Assembly (NCBI RefSeq): GCF_037176765.1
Contig: NC_090025.1
Coordinates: 13,755,545-13,819,544 of the forward strand
DNA: 64,000 bases
Source: Anolis sagrei
Taxonomy: Eukaryota; Chordata; Lepidosauria; Squamata; Anolidae
Direction of reading: 5' to 3'
Shown: in pieces, positions 1 through 11,177 of the stretch
Layout of the letters: each line of letters starts with the position of its first letter
Numbering within the stretch: position 1 is the stretch's first letter
The notes under the pieces: model-generated
Told to the model about the DNA's origin: nothing
What the model saw: only the letters and a program-made list of their open reading frames with translations
The model's database searches: none
Position numbers and translations under genes: made by a program

Positions 1-129
1 TACTGATAAGAATGTTCCTGCTCGAGTTCCGACGTGTTTGCTGTGTGCTATGTTCATGTATATAGTGTAAATAAACTAGTTACTTTATGGCTGCAACCCA
101 TCTAACTTTTATTACCACTACATCAAGGA

Positions 130-890
130 AGGTGACTGGGTATTGAAAATTATAGGTGCAACGAACTGCACTACCTTGCAGGACCAGTGTTAGTTCTGTA
201 AAGGCCCAACAGCCAGGCATCCATTTTGGTGGAGGAGCCGACAGGCATCCATTTTGTAAGACACATTGCCAGAGGGGGGCGGAGCCAGAGGGCAGCATGG
301 AGGGGAATGTGTGGAGCCACCCGATTGGATGGGAGTCCTGGAGGAAACGTGGACGGAGCTTGGTCAAGTGAAGGAAAAAAGGAACCTTGGAGGTTTTACA
401 AAATCTGACAGTTGGAGTCAGTTGGAGCTAGTAGTCAGTTAGCAGTTGTGGAGAAATAGTTTGACAGTAGTTTTAAGAACAGACCTTGGTAATTGGGCTG
501 TTTGGAAATAAGGAACTATTTAATTGGAGCCTAATAGTTTCCTGTGTACTATTAAGGTTGACTGGAACCTGAAGTTTTAAGTGCTGAACTATTTATCAGT
601 AACCATTAAGCTCTGTACCAATCTGCAACCATTAAGATTTCAATGCCTGTTCTCAGAAAACAAGTATCTTTCTTTGTTATTAATAAAACCAATGCCTCTG
701 TGCCTCTCTTGCAACCTACCCCCATAAAGTAGACTGGGGAAGAGTGTTGGTGGCAGCCCTACACCATAAGATTTGTGTGTTTTGCCTTTTGCCCTAATTT
801 AATCTTTATATATTAGGTGGCCAGCGTTGGGATCAGAGTAACACCTTAAATCCAGTAAATTCAAGGCCCTAAAATTTACCTCAGAAGCTA
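130..890 (+). repeat. Unclassified LTR-like repeat (fossil)
   Basis: This stretch has the look of a retroelement long terminal repeat but I cannot name the family. It contains a GC-rich block with a duplicated CAGGCATCCATTTT motif near 217-257, then iterated AGTCAGTTGGAG-type motifs near 410-445, then an AATAAAA signal near 682-688 followed by a region reading TTGGTGGCAGCC near 749-760. A related stretch with the same AGTCAGTT iterations occurs at about 30600-31160, so it is interspersed and not unique. I see no clean TG...CA ends. Treated as a fossil; classification is inference. Confidence 0.3.
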
Positions 891-908
891 CAATAAACAT
901 GGCTCCAG

Positions 909-1627
909 CCATGGCCCCCGGGGACGCCAACCAGGCCATTACGTCCGCCCAAAGCGGCCACTATCTAGCCATGGCCCCGGAGTCACCAACCAGGTCATGA
1001 TGTCCGCCCGAAGCGGCCACCATCCAGCCATGGCCCACAGAGACACCAACCAGGTCATGATGGCCACCCGAAGCAGCCACTATCTAGCCATGGGCCTCAG
1101 AGACACCAAACAGCCCATGACGTCCGCCCGAAGCGGCCACCGTCCAGCCATGGCCCATGGAGACAACAACCAGCCCATGACGGCCACCCGAAGCAGCCAC
1201 CATTCAGCCATGGCACCCGGAGATGCCAACCAGGCCATGACGTTTGCCCGAAGCGGTCAGTATCCAGCCATGGCCCCCAGAGACGCCAACCAGCCCATGA
1301 CATCCCCCCGAAGCGGCCACTATCCAGCCATGGCCCCCAGAGATGCCAACCAGGCCATGAAGGCCACCCAAAGCAACCACTATTCAGCCATGGCCCCCGG
1401 GGATGCCAACCAGGCCATTACATCTGCCCAAAGCGGCCACTATCTAGCCATGGCCCCGGAGTCACCAAACAGGTCATGACGTCCGCCTGAAGCGGCCACT
1501 ATCCAGGCATGGCCCCCAGAGACGGCAACCAGGTCATGACATCCGCCCGAAGTGGCCACTATCTAGCCATGGCCCCCGGAGTCGCCAACCAGGTCATGAT
1601 GGCCGCCCGAAGCAGCCACTATCCAGA
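909..1627 (+). repeat. 60-bp coding-frame minisatellite, 12 units
   Basis: Twelve tandem units begin with CATGG near 909, 969, 1028, 1088, 1148, 1208, 1268, 1328, 1388, 1448, 1507 and 1567. Most are 60 bp, so the reading frame stays open and encodes a 20-residue repeat of the form MAPRDANQAMTSARSGHYPA. The units at 969 and 1448 are 59 bp and carry the same variant start (CCCCGGAGTCACC), which breaks the frame. Units 1-2 (909-1027) closely match units 9-10 (1388-1506), showing a larger duplicated block. The longest open stretch is 997-1479 (160 codons) on the + strand. No host family is recognised and the minus strand is partly open too, so translation is unproven. Confidence 0.85.
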
Positions 1628-3155
1628 GCGGTCAACAGAACAAAGAGGAATTCAACTGAAGCAATCCAAACTCACTTCTATTAGGTTGAAGCATAAACAG
1701 GACACAGGCTCAAAGAATAAGAAGTAGCTTCAAGAAGATCCTCAGTCTAAAATCCCAGTGAAAAAATGGCAAGATAGAAATTCTATCATTATGTCACAGA
1801 GAAGCATACAAAAGTGATACGACCTTACAGAAAGGAATACAATATTACAGGGAGAACCTTCTGCTATCAAATTAAAAGAAGGCACCCAAAGTAAAGGAAA
1901 AGCTGTGGAAGATGCTCCTTCTTCAGATGGTGCTAAACACAGAAGTGAAATCCCAAGTAACTAACAATGTTCCAGACACTTTTGCAGAGAAGGTGAAAGG
2001 TTTCTCATACAGCTCAAGTTCTGGAACTACACCAGCCAAGGGGGCATTGGAATAAGATCTATAGAACATGGGAAAATCCAAGAACATCTGCCCACAAAAC
2101 ACAAAAAGAAAACCTTTCCCATATACTGATTCAGGATGTAGTGAAAGAAAATGGCACTGACCATTTGGAGATAAAATATATGGACTGCAAGACCATGAGC
2201 TGTGAAACACCATGAGATAACATTTCAACAAATGGATCCTGTTCAAATGAGTTGAAGGCAATGACTAAAATCTCCATCCAAAAAAGTCTTTATAGAGAAC
2301 ATTTTGTCAGAGAAGGGGAATGGATAAAACTTTAAAGAAAAAGGAATTGACTATATGCCACATTCCACTTAGAATTTCTGAGGAAAAAATGTTTTTGATG
2401 TCATTCAAGAACAGCCCAAAATGGCAGGACATGAATTGTTAGCTAAAGTGTCCCATTGTGAGTATGAATAAGGAAGAGCTGAGACATTTTGACTGTACAG
2501 AGCATTTTAAGTATTCAGAATTTTGTCTGGGTAGCAGCAGGCAACATGTTTGTTCCAAACAAATCATCCTGTGGAGGATACAGAGGAGTCCCCTAGAAAA
2601 TCACCAGATTCTTTAAGAAATGAGCCCAGGAGAAGCCCCTTGAAAGAAGAGGTAGGTAAGAAATAAAATTATTATGGTGAAAGTTTGGTGGTTTCTCCCT
2701 TTGGCAACAGCTGAGGGAGCAAGAGATATTTAAAAACCTTCCCATTTATGTTAGTTTTGTTCAAAGAGGCAATATGAAAGAGAAGTGCAACAAGGAAACA
2801 TTTAAAATTGTAAGCAGGAAAGGAAAGCAGTGCAAGAGACTGAGGGGGGGGGGGGGTTTACACAACTAGGCAGCAGAAGCAACTTCCTTCTCCTCAAGGT
2901 AGCCCAGAAGATGACACATTACAGGTGTCCTTATGGAGGTCTCATTTCCACCTCACCCTGTGATTGTCCTAACTGAGGACCTTTCTTGCCCTGGTTGATG
3001 CTTGGCATGAACTCGAGCTATTGTTTATCTTGTTGCTAAAACCATTCTTAATATTGCTCACTGCGACATCACTATGCCACCCATTTTGTTTTAGGTACTA
3101 GTGGTTTTGCACACCATCTACCATTGTCTTCCACTATCATCTAGTGCAACCTATC
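1628..3155. other. No gene or known repeat recognised
   Basis: A-rich sequence with only short open frames and no protein motif I can name. There is a G homopolymer run near 2847-2857. It may be the decayed continuation of whatever carried the minisatellite to its left, but nothing in the sequence proves this. Confidence 0.4.
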
Positions 3156-3163
3156 ACGTAGTG
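3156..3163 (+). repeat. Left 8-bp target-site duplication of the nested hAT
   Basis: ACGTAGTG directly precedes the CAGGG end. Its partner ATGTAGTG at 20006-20013 differs at one base. Confidence 0.65.
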
Positions 3164-3299
3164 CAGGGTTCCTCAAACTACGGCCTGCGGGCCACATGCG
3201 GCCCGCCGAGGGCATTTATCCATCCCGTGAGGGGCTGGGCTCCGTGTGGTGCAGCCTCCCTTTCCTGGCTCGCACAAGGGGTAGCACAAGCCAGGAAAA

Positions 3300-3425
3300 A
3301 AAAATTGTAAATTGGAACAATCTTAATCTATTGTTACTAGGAATAATTTCAGTAATTAAAATGAATGTACTTCCCAAATAGTTATATCTCTTCCAAAACA
3401 TCTTCAAGGAATGGTATAAGACAAT
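3300..3425 (+). mobile_element. L1 ORF2 fragment
   Basis: The + strand translates to a piece reading LGIISVIKMNVLPK, which aligns with LGRIACVKMNILPK in the L1-A ORF2 of this window. It is only about 40 codons and is cut on both sides. It lies just inside the left end of the hAT element. Confidence 0.6.
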
Positions 3426-3444
3426 TACAAAATTTCTACTTATA

Positions 3445-3838
3445 TTGTTGGGTTTTTTTTGGTTTTTTATTCACTGTCATACACAGTTGTCAGCTCACGA
3501 CAGCTGGGCTCAATGATGACATGAGACTTCCATCGTAGTCAAACAAAGAACTTAACTATCAGATACTCAGACACAGAAAAAGCCGGGATTGCCTGGTCGC
3601 AAGCAGGCAACCCCTATACACTCCCACTTGTTCGAAAGGTAGACTCCCGCCAAACCCAAAACCCCGCGCAAAAGCTTCCCGCCACCAAACAACTGCCTTC
3701 CTCCAAGGCCACCAGCTGCAGGGTCCTTATCAGGGTGAGACGTCAGGAGTCTAGTTTTCGGCGCCAAAGTCTGGGCTCCGGAAACTGGATCCTGACACAC
3801 AGTACTGCCCTTTTCAGCAATGAAGGTGGCCAAGCGCT
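3445..3838 (-). repeat. Unclassified retro-derived segment with 3' A-rich tail
   Basis: On the minus strand the segment ends GTGAATAAAAAACC followed by an A-rich tail at about 3447-3470, as expected of a reverse-transcribed RNA 3' end. It directly abuts the RPL4 retrocopy at about 3839. An 88-codon open frame (3567-3833) has no recognisable domain. It could be an independent insertion or a second RNA joined to RPL4 during reverse transcription. Confidence 0.35.
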
Positions 3839-5861
3839 TTTTTATTGTAAGGTTGAGGCCGCACTTTCTTTTTTGCAGCAGCGGCAGCAGCAGCAGCCTG
3901 AGCCCTTTCCTTCCCCTTCGCTGCTTTCTCTTTTAGGTTGTGATTTTTAGCGTGGTGCAGAATGGTGTTGCGCCACATGGTCTTGGCATATGGGTTCAGC
4001 TTAATAATTATTCTCAGATTCTTCAATGGGTTCTTTAAAACTCTGCAGTGAATTCTTTTCGTAGGTGCACGCAGGGCCTTCTGGATCTCCTGACTCTTCA
4101 GCATCCTTCCAAGATCAGTGTTGGTCATCTTGTGCATCGGCACGTTGTAGTTGCTCTTTAGGCTACCCGGCTTGCACAAAGTGCCATACAAATCATCCAA
4201 TTTGCGGAAAGCGCTTTCGGACCAAATGCAGAAGTGTCCAACATGGCCGCCAGGAGCCAGTTCAGCTTTTTGACATTGAGAACAGTAATTCCTTGGATGT
4301 TCCAGAAAGCTTTTATGATCCCGTTATCCTCATTGAAGATAATGCAGGGTCCTTTGCGCTGGATGTGTCAGCGGTTCCTCATCTTTCCTTTGCCCGCGCA
4401 CATGCGTTGGGAGCCATAGACCTTTTTGATATCATCCCAGGCTTTCAGCTTCTTGAGGAACATGACAGCTTCCTTTGTCTTTTTGTAACCCTCAACTTTG
4501 TCTTCAACGACCCGAGGAAGTTCTGGGATCTCCTCAATGTGATGGCCTTTAGACATCAGCAGCGTCGGAAGAGCTGAAACTGCCAAAGCAGAGCAGATGG
4601 CATAGTGCTTCAGGGTGATGTTCACCCGACGATGCCAGCGTCGCCAAGTCTTAGTCGGGGTGTGAAGTCTCGGCCTAGTATTTATTTCCCTGTTTGCTTT
4701 CTTGCCTGCGGACTGTTCCATTTTGCTTAGTTTAGGGGAGAAGCTTAGGTTCCCCCTAGAGGCCGAGCTCGGTTGGTGCAGCCCATTCTGACTCAGAGCC
4801 AGAATGGGCTGGTGAAATAATCTTTTTTCCCATTCTTTTCGGACAATAGCTTATAGTTGGTTGCCAGAAAGTGTCTGGTCTGGCTTGCAGTCCGAACAGG
4901 CCATCCTTAGCACATACATGCCCCAGAGTTTATAGTTATACATGCCATAATTAATAGTTGTACATGCCCCATAGATTATAGATTTGTATATGCTATAGAG
5001 ACTAGTTTATAGTTATACATGCCACAGTTTATAGTTATATATGCCATAGTTAATAGCAATACATGCAATAGTTAACAGATATATTTGCCATAGAATAGTT
5101 TTATTTGCCCTTTAGATTACATAGTACATGTACTTGCCATAGTTTATAGTTATACATGCCTTAAATTTTATAGATTATAGATTAGAATTGTACCATCATG
5201 GAGTTCTTACCTCATAGTATATAGTTTTGTTTTTTACCTCAGAGCTGTACCTTATACCTGTTCCTTATTCTAACTCTATATCATAATCAAACTGCACCTC
5301 TGTATACCTTGTTTGATTCATCTTGATTGTTTAGTAAACTCAATTGTTTGAATTTAGTCTTGTCTGTAGAGTTTTATTTTGAGGGAATTACAGTACTTAT
5401 AGGGCATACCGATGGTCACTGGGAAAATAGCCAGACACATTTAGTTTTCCCTTAATCTTCCTGGTTGTGCCATCATACGGGGCAAACATGCGTCCTCCAA
5501 GAGACATATTACCAAAGGCACCCTGGCCAGACCGATGTGTTCCACCTCCGCAAACCCTTGGGATATGAAGCACAGCTCTGCCGGTGCCTCAATGATTTAA
5601 CGCTGGTCTGATGCCCTGCAAGTTCACTCACAGCATAGGGCTACCTGCTGTTCTTCCGCAAATTGGTGTGAGCAAAGTTCACAATATCTGGGCGAATGGG
5701 GGCCTTCAACACAGCTGGCATGGTGACATTTTTACCGGACACTTCCCCCTTTCCGGAGTACACCGATATCAAAGGATGAGTACAAGCCATGATGGCGCCG
5801 CTCCCGAGTCGCGGAGGAGCTCCCCACGCCACCGCCTCTGTTGCGGCCCCAGCAGGAAAAG
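3839..5861 (-). pseudogene. RPL4: RPL4 processed pseudogene, split by a solo LTR
   Basis: This is an intronless copy of the mRNA for large-subunit ribosomal protein L4. The start codon is at 5788-5790, followed by [30 protein letters not shown], then after the inserted [71 protein letters not shown] and [15 protein letters not shown]. The 5' end at about 5861 reads CTTTTCCTGC on the minus strand, a pyrimidine (TOP) start typical of ribosomal protein mRNAs, so the copy reaches the cap site. It is dead: a stop follows LRKNSR near 5641, there are frame breaks near 4200-4370, and the lysine/alanine-rich C-terminal tail is shortened before an AATAAA near 3845. Lack of introns plus the cap-site end point to LINE-mediated retroposition. 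Confidence 0.93.
4661..5477. mobile_element. Solo LTR inside the RPL4 retrocopy (fossil)
   Basis: The RPL4 coding sequence gives the empty site exactly, and here it is parted by 817 bp flanked by the 5-bp duplication CGGGG (4656-4660 and 5478-5482). The insert begins TGTGAAGT and ends CCATCATA, close to a TGTGA...TCACA pair. The 5-bp duplication suits a Gypsy-type or endogenous-retrovirus LTR. The right third contains an AGTAAA/TTTTATTTTG polyadenylation-like region (about 5330-5390), suggesting + orientation. The centre is a loose array of ATAGTTATACATGCC-type words (about 4910-5160). No internal coding part is present. It is younger than the RPL4 copy. Confidence 0.75.
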
Positions 5862-6195
5862 CTATTGATCAGTAGAAAAAACTTTCCCTGTAACTTTTAT
5901 GATATATCTTCAATAAAAATAATTCTTTTCAGAAAAGAGAACCACATACAGCAGTGGTTCCCAGAGATAAATGCATGGCTCCAGCTGAATTTTAGGAGTT
6001 CTTTTTTGGGGGGAGGGGGGGTTTGAGTCATTGGTGTGGTTGTTGTTGTGATGGAGATTTGGATTGTACCACGGGATATAGGGTCAGAGGGGGTGAGGTA
6101 AAGTGGATTGATTCAAGATGAGAACAAAAGTTTTTCGGTGAGAACCCAATTGAGAACCAAATTAATGTAGCAGCTGTTCTCAGATAAATGCAAGT
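5862..6195. other. Spacer between RPL4 copy and L1-B
   Basis: AT-rich sequence with a G run near 6008-6020. No gene or repeat recognised; probably original hAT interior. Confidence 0.35.
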
Positions 6196-7049
6196 CCCTC
6201 CCTTTTTTTAAAAAAATAATCTTTATTGAATTTTCTTAAATAACAGAAGCCGGGGAGGGAAAGAAAACAACGGGGGGGAGGTAAGGGGGGGGGAGGAAAA
6301 GCAGGAAGGGGAGTAAAACAAGAGGGATGATCACACTATTACAGACAGTTACATACAATACATACATAACCTACCTACCCGAAAAATGTAGATATCCTAA
6401 TGCCCTTCACCGCTATTTCACTCAGTACACACATCTATCACAGTTACAAACATATCTACACAAGTTAAAAAAAAGAGAGATGTTTGACTTCCATTTAGCT
6501 TCCAGACAGGATAACATCCTTCGTTACCCGATGGCCCTCTTAGGAGTCATCTGTTTCCCATTTTCGCCCGCACATAGTATTGGCAAAACCTATTTGCATC
6601 TCCCCTTTCCCAATTCCGGACAATTTATCCTTCAACTTTACTTTTTTGATACTCCTCAAAACCTGTCCAGTCTGTCTGATGAACTGCTCTACCTGAGCCA
6701 TTTTTCAGAAGGAAAGTTAGCCTATCCATGTCCCTTATTTCTATTAGTTTGTCCATCCACTCTTCGATTTTGGGGGTGTGCTCTTCTTTCCAGTGTCTTG
6801 CCAATGTTATTCGTGCAGCCGTGGAGATATATGTAAACAAAATATCTTCGTTCCTGTTTAGTTTTAAGTCTTCGTCTATTAGATTAAGTAGATAATATTC
6901 CGGCTTTCTGGGAAATTTTTTCTTTAATATATTTTGCGTCTCTTTTTGTATAGCTTGCCAATATTTGTTCACCACCGGACACGACCACCACATATGGTAG
7001 TAGGTTCCTGGTTGTCCTTTACATCTCCAGCATGTGTTTTTATATTTTG
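6196..7049 (-). mobile_element. L1-B, 3' part
   Basis: This is the 3' end of an old L1 LINE read on the minus strand. It has the C-terminal ORF2 piece at 6625-6993 (MWWSCPVVNKYWQ at its start and TDWTGFEEYQKSKVEG at its end) and a 3' UTR finishing with CAATAAAGATTATT then an A-run near 6203-6225. The other part of the same element resumes at 14117 and L1-A lies between. The break falls inside the C-terminal cysteine region: YTKYKNT sits on the far side and CWRCKG...YYHMWW on this side. A short (G)n stretch lies at 6270-6300. Confidence 0.85.
7031..7049 (+). repeat. L1-A target-site duplication, 3' side
   Basis: Nineteen bases, CATGTGTTTTTATATTTTG, identical to 14117-14135. Confidence 0.95.
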
Positions 7050-7428
7050 GTTTTTTTTTAATAATCTTTATTCACTTTTTCCGAGTACATATAGTAAAAG
7101 AGGGACAATAGTTTAAAAAGAAAGGAAAAGAGGAAAGAGACAGGGAAGAGGTAAAGAGAGAAAAGCACGGGTAAATAGGGGGGGGGGTAATTGGGAGATA
7201 GGCTGGGGTAATACGGGGTAAATGACAGTGAGGGTGTAAAAAGTCCAAGAAAGTAAGTGTATTAAAAATAAGAAGAGACGAAAATCGGGGTTTCCCCCTT
7301 CCTTCGGCCTTGTCTTCCGAGTGTCTTTGGCAAAGATCATCCTTTTCTTTCCTTCTTGTTTTGTTCTCTCTCATCCTGTCTTCAATTCATTTCCTCATTA
7401 GGATCTTGGAGATTTCTCTCTCCCATCT
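7050..7428 (-). other. L1-A 3' UTR
   Basis: Non-coding tail after the ORF2 stop. It contains a C-rich stretch on the minus strand (G run near 7180-7187 on +) and ends with a AATAAAG signal near 7062-7075, the same tail form as L1-B. Confidence 0.8.
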
Positions 7429-10400
7429 TTAATCTCTAAGTCCTTTCTCTTTAAAGTATTCGTCTACTCTTGTCCAGTCTGTTTCTTTTTCTATCATTCC
7501 TTTGTTTTTTTGGATTAAATAACTTAGTTTGTCCATGTTTTTTACCTCCATAAGCTTCGATTCCCATTCATCCATCGTTGGTATTTCCTCCCTTCTCCAA
7601 TATCTGGCGTAGCATATTCTCGCCGCTGTGAATGCCAGGAATAGTAATTTATCTGTATTCTTGTCTATTTCTTCTCTTGTTATTCCTAGTAGGAGTGTTT
7701 CTGGTAAGAGTGGGATTTTAGTCTTCAATATATACTGCACTTTCTCTTGAATTTGTTTCCAGTAACTTTTAGCTTTTTTGCAGTTCCACCACATGTGGTA
7801 GTACGTGCCGAACGTCTCGCCGCACTTCCAACATTTGTTGTTTACATTCTTGTAGAACTTTCCCAGCTTCTGGGGTGTTAAATGCCACCTATAAAATAAT
7901 TTCAACCAATTTTCTTTTAAGTCGTAGGCTTTTGTGTATTTTAGTTTTATTTTCCATATGGTTTCCCAATCTGCCAAATGTATTGGTTTTCCTATATTTG
8001 AGGCCCATTTCACCATACACTCTTTTACCCTTTCCTCTTCCGTGCTCCATTCCAATAGTACTTTATATAATGATGAAATTGTTTTTTTCTTAGATCTTAT
8101 AATTTTGTCCCATGTATTTTCCTCTTTCATAAAGCCAATTCTCTTGTCCATCATAAAATATTCTTTTAATTGTCTGTATTGCAGCCACGTTAGGTTTGGG
8201 TATAATTTCTTTACTTCTTCTTGGGGTTTTAAGTGTATCTCCTGGTCTTTCCTTTTCTGTAATTTCTCTATAACAGGGCCAATTTATCCATCCCAACTCC
8301 CTCCTTTGACAGGCTTCCAAGGGTGATACCCATAGTGGGGTTCTATTATAGATTCTTTCCTTATATTTCTCCCACGTTTTAATTATCGCCGATCGAATAA
8401 AATGATTTCCGAAACCTTTTTCTATTTTTCTTTTCCCATACCAAATGTAGGCATGCCACCCCTTTCTAAGGTCATGGCCTTCTAAATTTAACTGTTTTTC
8501 TTTATCTAATTTAATCCAATCAAGTGCCCATGTCAGCGCACAAGCTTCCGCATATATCTCTAAGTTCGGCATAGCTAGTCCCCCTCTATTTTTTTCGTCC
8601 GTCAAGTTCTTAAAATTTATTCTGCTTTTCTTGTTTTGCCATATAAATCTCCTTATATCCTTATTCCATTGGTTTATCCCTTTTTTGTTTCTTATGATTG
8701 GTAAATTTTGGAATAAAAATATCATTTTTGGTAGTATATTCATTTTAACACAAGCTATTCTGCCTAATATTGATAGTTTTAAGTTTTTCCATTTTTCCAA
8801 ATTTCGTTTGATTTCATTCCATTTTGTTGTATAGTTATTTTGGAGCAGTTGTGCATTGTTTGGTGAGATGATTATTCCCAAATATTTCATCTTTGTTGTT
8901 ATTTTAATCTTCCATTTTTCCTCGATTGTAATCAATTTCTTCTTGGGGATGTTTTTTGTTATTGCTTCAGTTTTGTCCAAATTTAATTTAAATCCCGCTA
9001 CCTTCCCAAATTTTTCGATTGTTTCAAACCATTTTCCTAATCTTGTGGCTGGTTCCTCAACTATACATATAATGTCATCGGCGAACGCCCTGCATTTGTA
9101 ATTCTGTCCTCTAATTGTAGCACCCTTCAGTTCTTCGTTTCCCCTTATATCATTCAATAAAATTTCCATTGTCAGTATGAAGATCAATGGCGAGAGCGGA
9201 CAGCCCTGTCTAGTTCCTTTATTTATCTCGATTTGTTTTGTTTCCTGGCCGTTTACTATAATTTTCGCATGTTGGTTTTTATAGATAGCCTCAATCGAGT
9301 TTAAAAAATAGTAGCCGATATCCATCTCTTGTAATAAAAATTTAAAGAAATTCCAATTGATCTGGTCAAATGCTTTTTCGGCATCCAGGGCCAGGAACAT
9401 CACCTCTTTCTGGATGTTTTTATCATAATAGTCGATCAAATTTATAATGGTTCTCACATTATCCCGCTGGTGCCGATTGGGTAAAAATCCCGATTGTTCT
9501 TCTTTTATCCAATTTATTAAGAAATTTTTTAATCTTTCTGCCAATATGCTACTAAATATTTTGTAGTCCAAATTTAGTAAAGAAATTGGTCTGTAATTTT
9601 TGAGTTGTTCAGGGTCCTTTTTCTCTTTTGGTATAATATAAATGTTTGCTTGTTTCCAGCTTTCTGGCATTTCCTTTCTCTCTCTTATCTCATTTAATGT
9701 TTTCTTTAGAAATGGTACAATTTCTTCCGACATTGTTTTATAGTAAATAGCGCTTAGCCCATCTGGGCCAGGGGCCTTATTTGTCTTTAATTTTTTTATT
9801 GCTGCTCTGATTTCCTCACCCGAAAATTCTTTATTTAACGCTTCTCTCTCCTCTTCTGATATTTTGCTAATTTTCTTTTCTCCTAGATATTGGGTGATGT
9901 TCTCCTTTTTTATTTGGTCATCTTGGTATAATTTCTTATAGTAATTTACAAATTGTTCTCTTATCTCTGCTTCCGCTGTATATGTTTTTTCTTTTTCCTT
10001 GATTTTTACTATATATCTTGATTCTTTCTTTTCTAAAATTCTTCTCGTCAACCATTTCCCCGGCTTATTCGCGTTTTGGAAATGATCCGCTTTTATAAAT
10101 TTTAATTGTTTAGCTCTTTCTTCCAATTCTATATGTTCTCTCTTCTTTTGTAACAATGTCAATTTATGGGCTATTTCCTTGTTTTTCGGATTTCTTTTAA
10201 ATTCTTCTTCTTTTTTCTGTATTTCTTCCATAATTTCTTTTATTCTCTTTGTTTTTTCTTTATTCCATCTGGCCTTTTGCTGAATGTAGTGGCCTCTTAT
10301 GACGGCTTTACTCGCCTCCCAGATTGTAAATGTATCTGTCTCTTGTATATCATTGTTTTTGAAGTATTCTTTTAAGATTGTTTTGCTTTTTTCTATATCC

Positions 10401-11176
10401 TCTTTTTTTCTTAGTAAGTTTTCATCAAGTCTCCATCTCCAACTTCGTTCTTCCTCCTTCATCTCTATTTCAATGGGACAGTGATCTGAATCTGTCCTGG
10501 GGGCTATTGTTATTTTCTTTATGTTTAAGGTAAGTGAGGGTGAAGCCCAGAGCATATCTATTCTCGACCAGCTTTTGTGCCTGGCCGAGAAATAGGTATA
10601 GTCCTGTTTATTACCATTTTTTGTTCTCCATACATCTTCCAATTTTAAATCTCGTAACATATTTATGAAGTGTTTTGGGAGTGTGCCTGTATTTTCTCTT
10701 GTACTACGTTTTTGTTTTGGGGATTTGTCTAGCTTTCTGTCAATTACACCGTTAAAATCCCCCAATATCATTATTTTATCAAATGTCTGTTTGGCTATAT
10801 TTGTTTCTAATTGTTTCACAAATTTCGATTTTGCGTTGTTTGAAGCATATATGTTACAAATTAATATTCTAGTATTTTTCCAATTGATCGTTACCCCTAC
10901 CATTCTGCCTTCCTGATCTTTGAAGGCTAGTTCGGCATCTATATTATTTGCAATATAGGTGGCTACTCCCCTCTTTTTTTCTAAAGCGGATGAATAGAAT
11001 ACTTTCCCTAGTTTATTGTCTTTCAAATGTGCCACATGTTTACAGGCTATGTGGGTTTCTTGTAGGGCAATAATTTGGAGTTTCCTTTTCTTTAGTTTAT
11101 CAAAAATTTTATTTCGTTTATTGGGGCCATTCAAACCGTTTACATTGTTACAATATATTTTAATATTTGAAAGCAT
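7429..11176 (-). CDS. L1-A ORF2: endonuclease and reverse transcriptase (one frameshift)
   Basis: ORF2 starts MLSNIKIYCNNVNGLN at 11176. The apurinic-type endonuclease comes first, with the expected residues in CNNVNGLN, LQETH, GDFNG and TDSDHCPI (about residues 10-235). The reverse transcriptase follows: NKAPGPDGL, NYRPISLLN, EEQSGFLPNR, LDAEKAFD, GTRQGCPLSP, and the catalytic FADD of AFADDIICIVE. The reading frame is open from 11176 to about 8250, then continues one frame over to 7429, giving about 1,250 residues in all, the usual L1 ORF2 length. The tail has the cysteine knuckle CWKCGETFGTYYHMWW followed by NC. The frame change near 8250 is the only break I find in ORF2. It lies right after ORF1 with one intervening base, as in other L1s. 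Confidence 0.93.
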
Positions 11177-11177
11177 T

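Noticed and set aside
3479-3796. Solo LTR (TGTCAGG...TATGACA on the minus strand)
   Set aside because: Ends fit weakly but only a 3-bp flanking match; left as unclassified.
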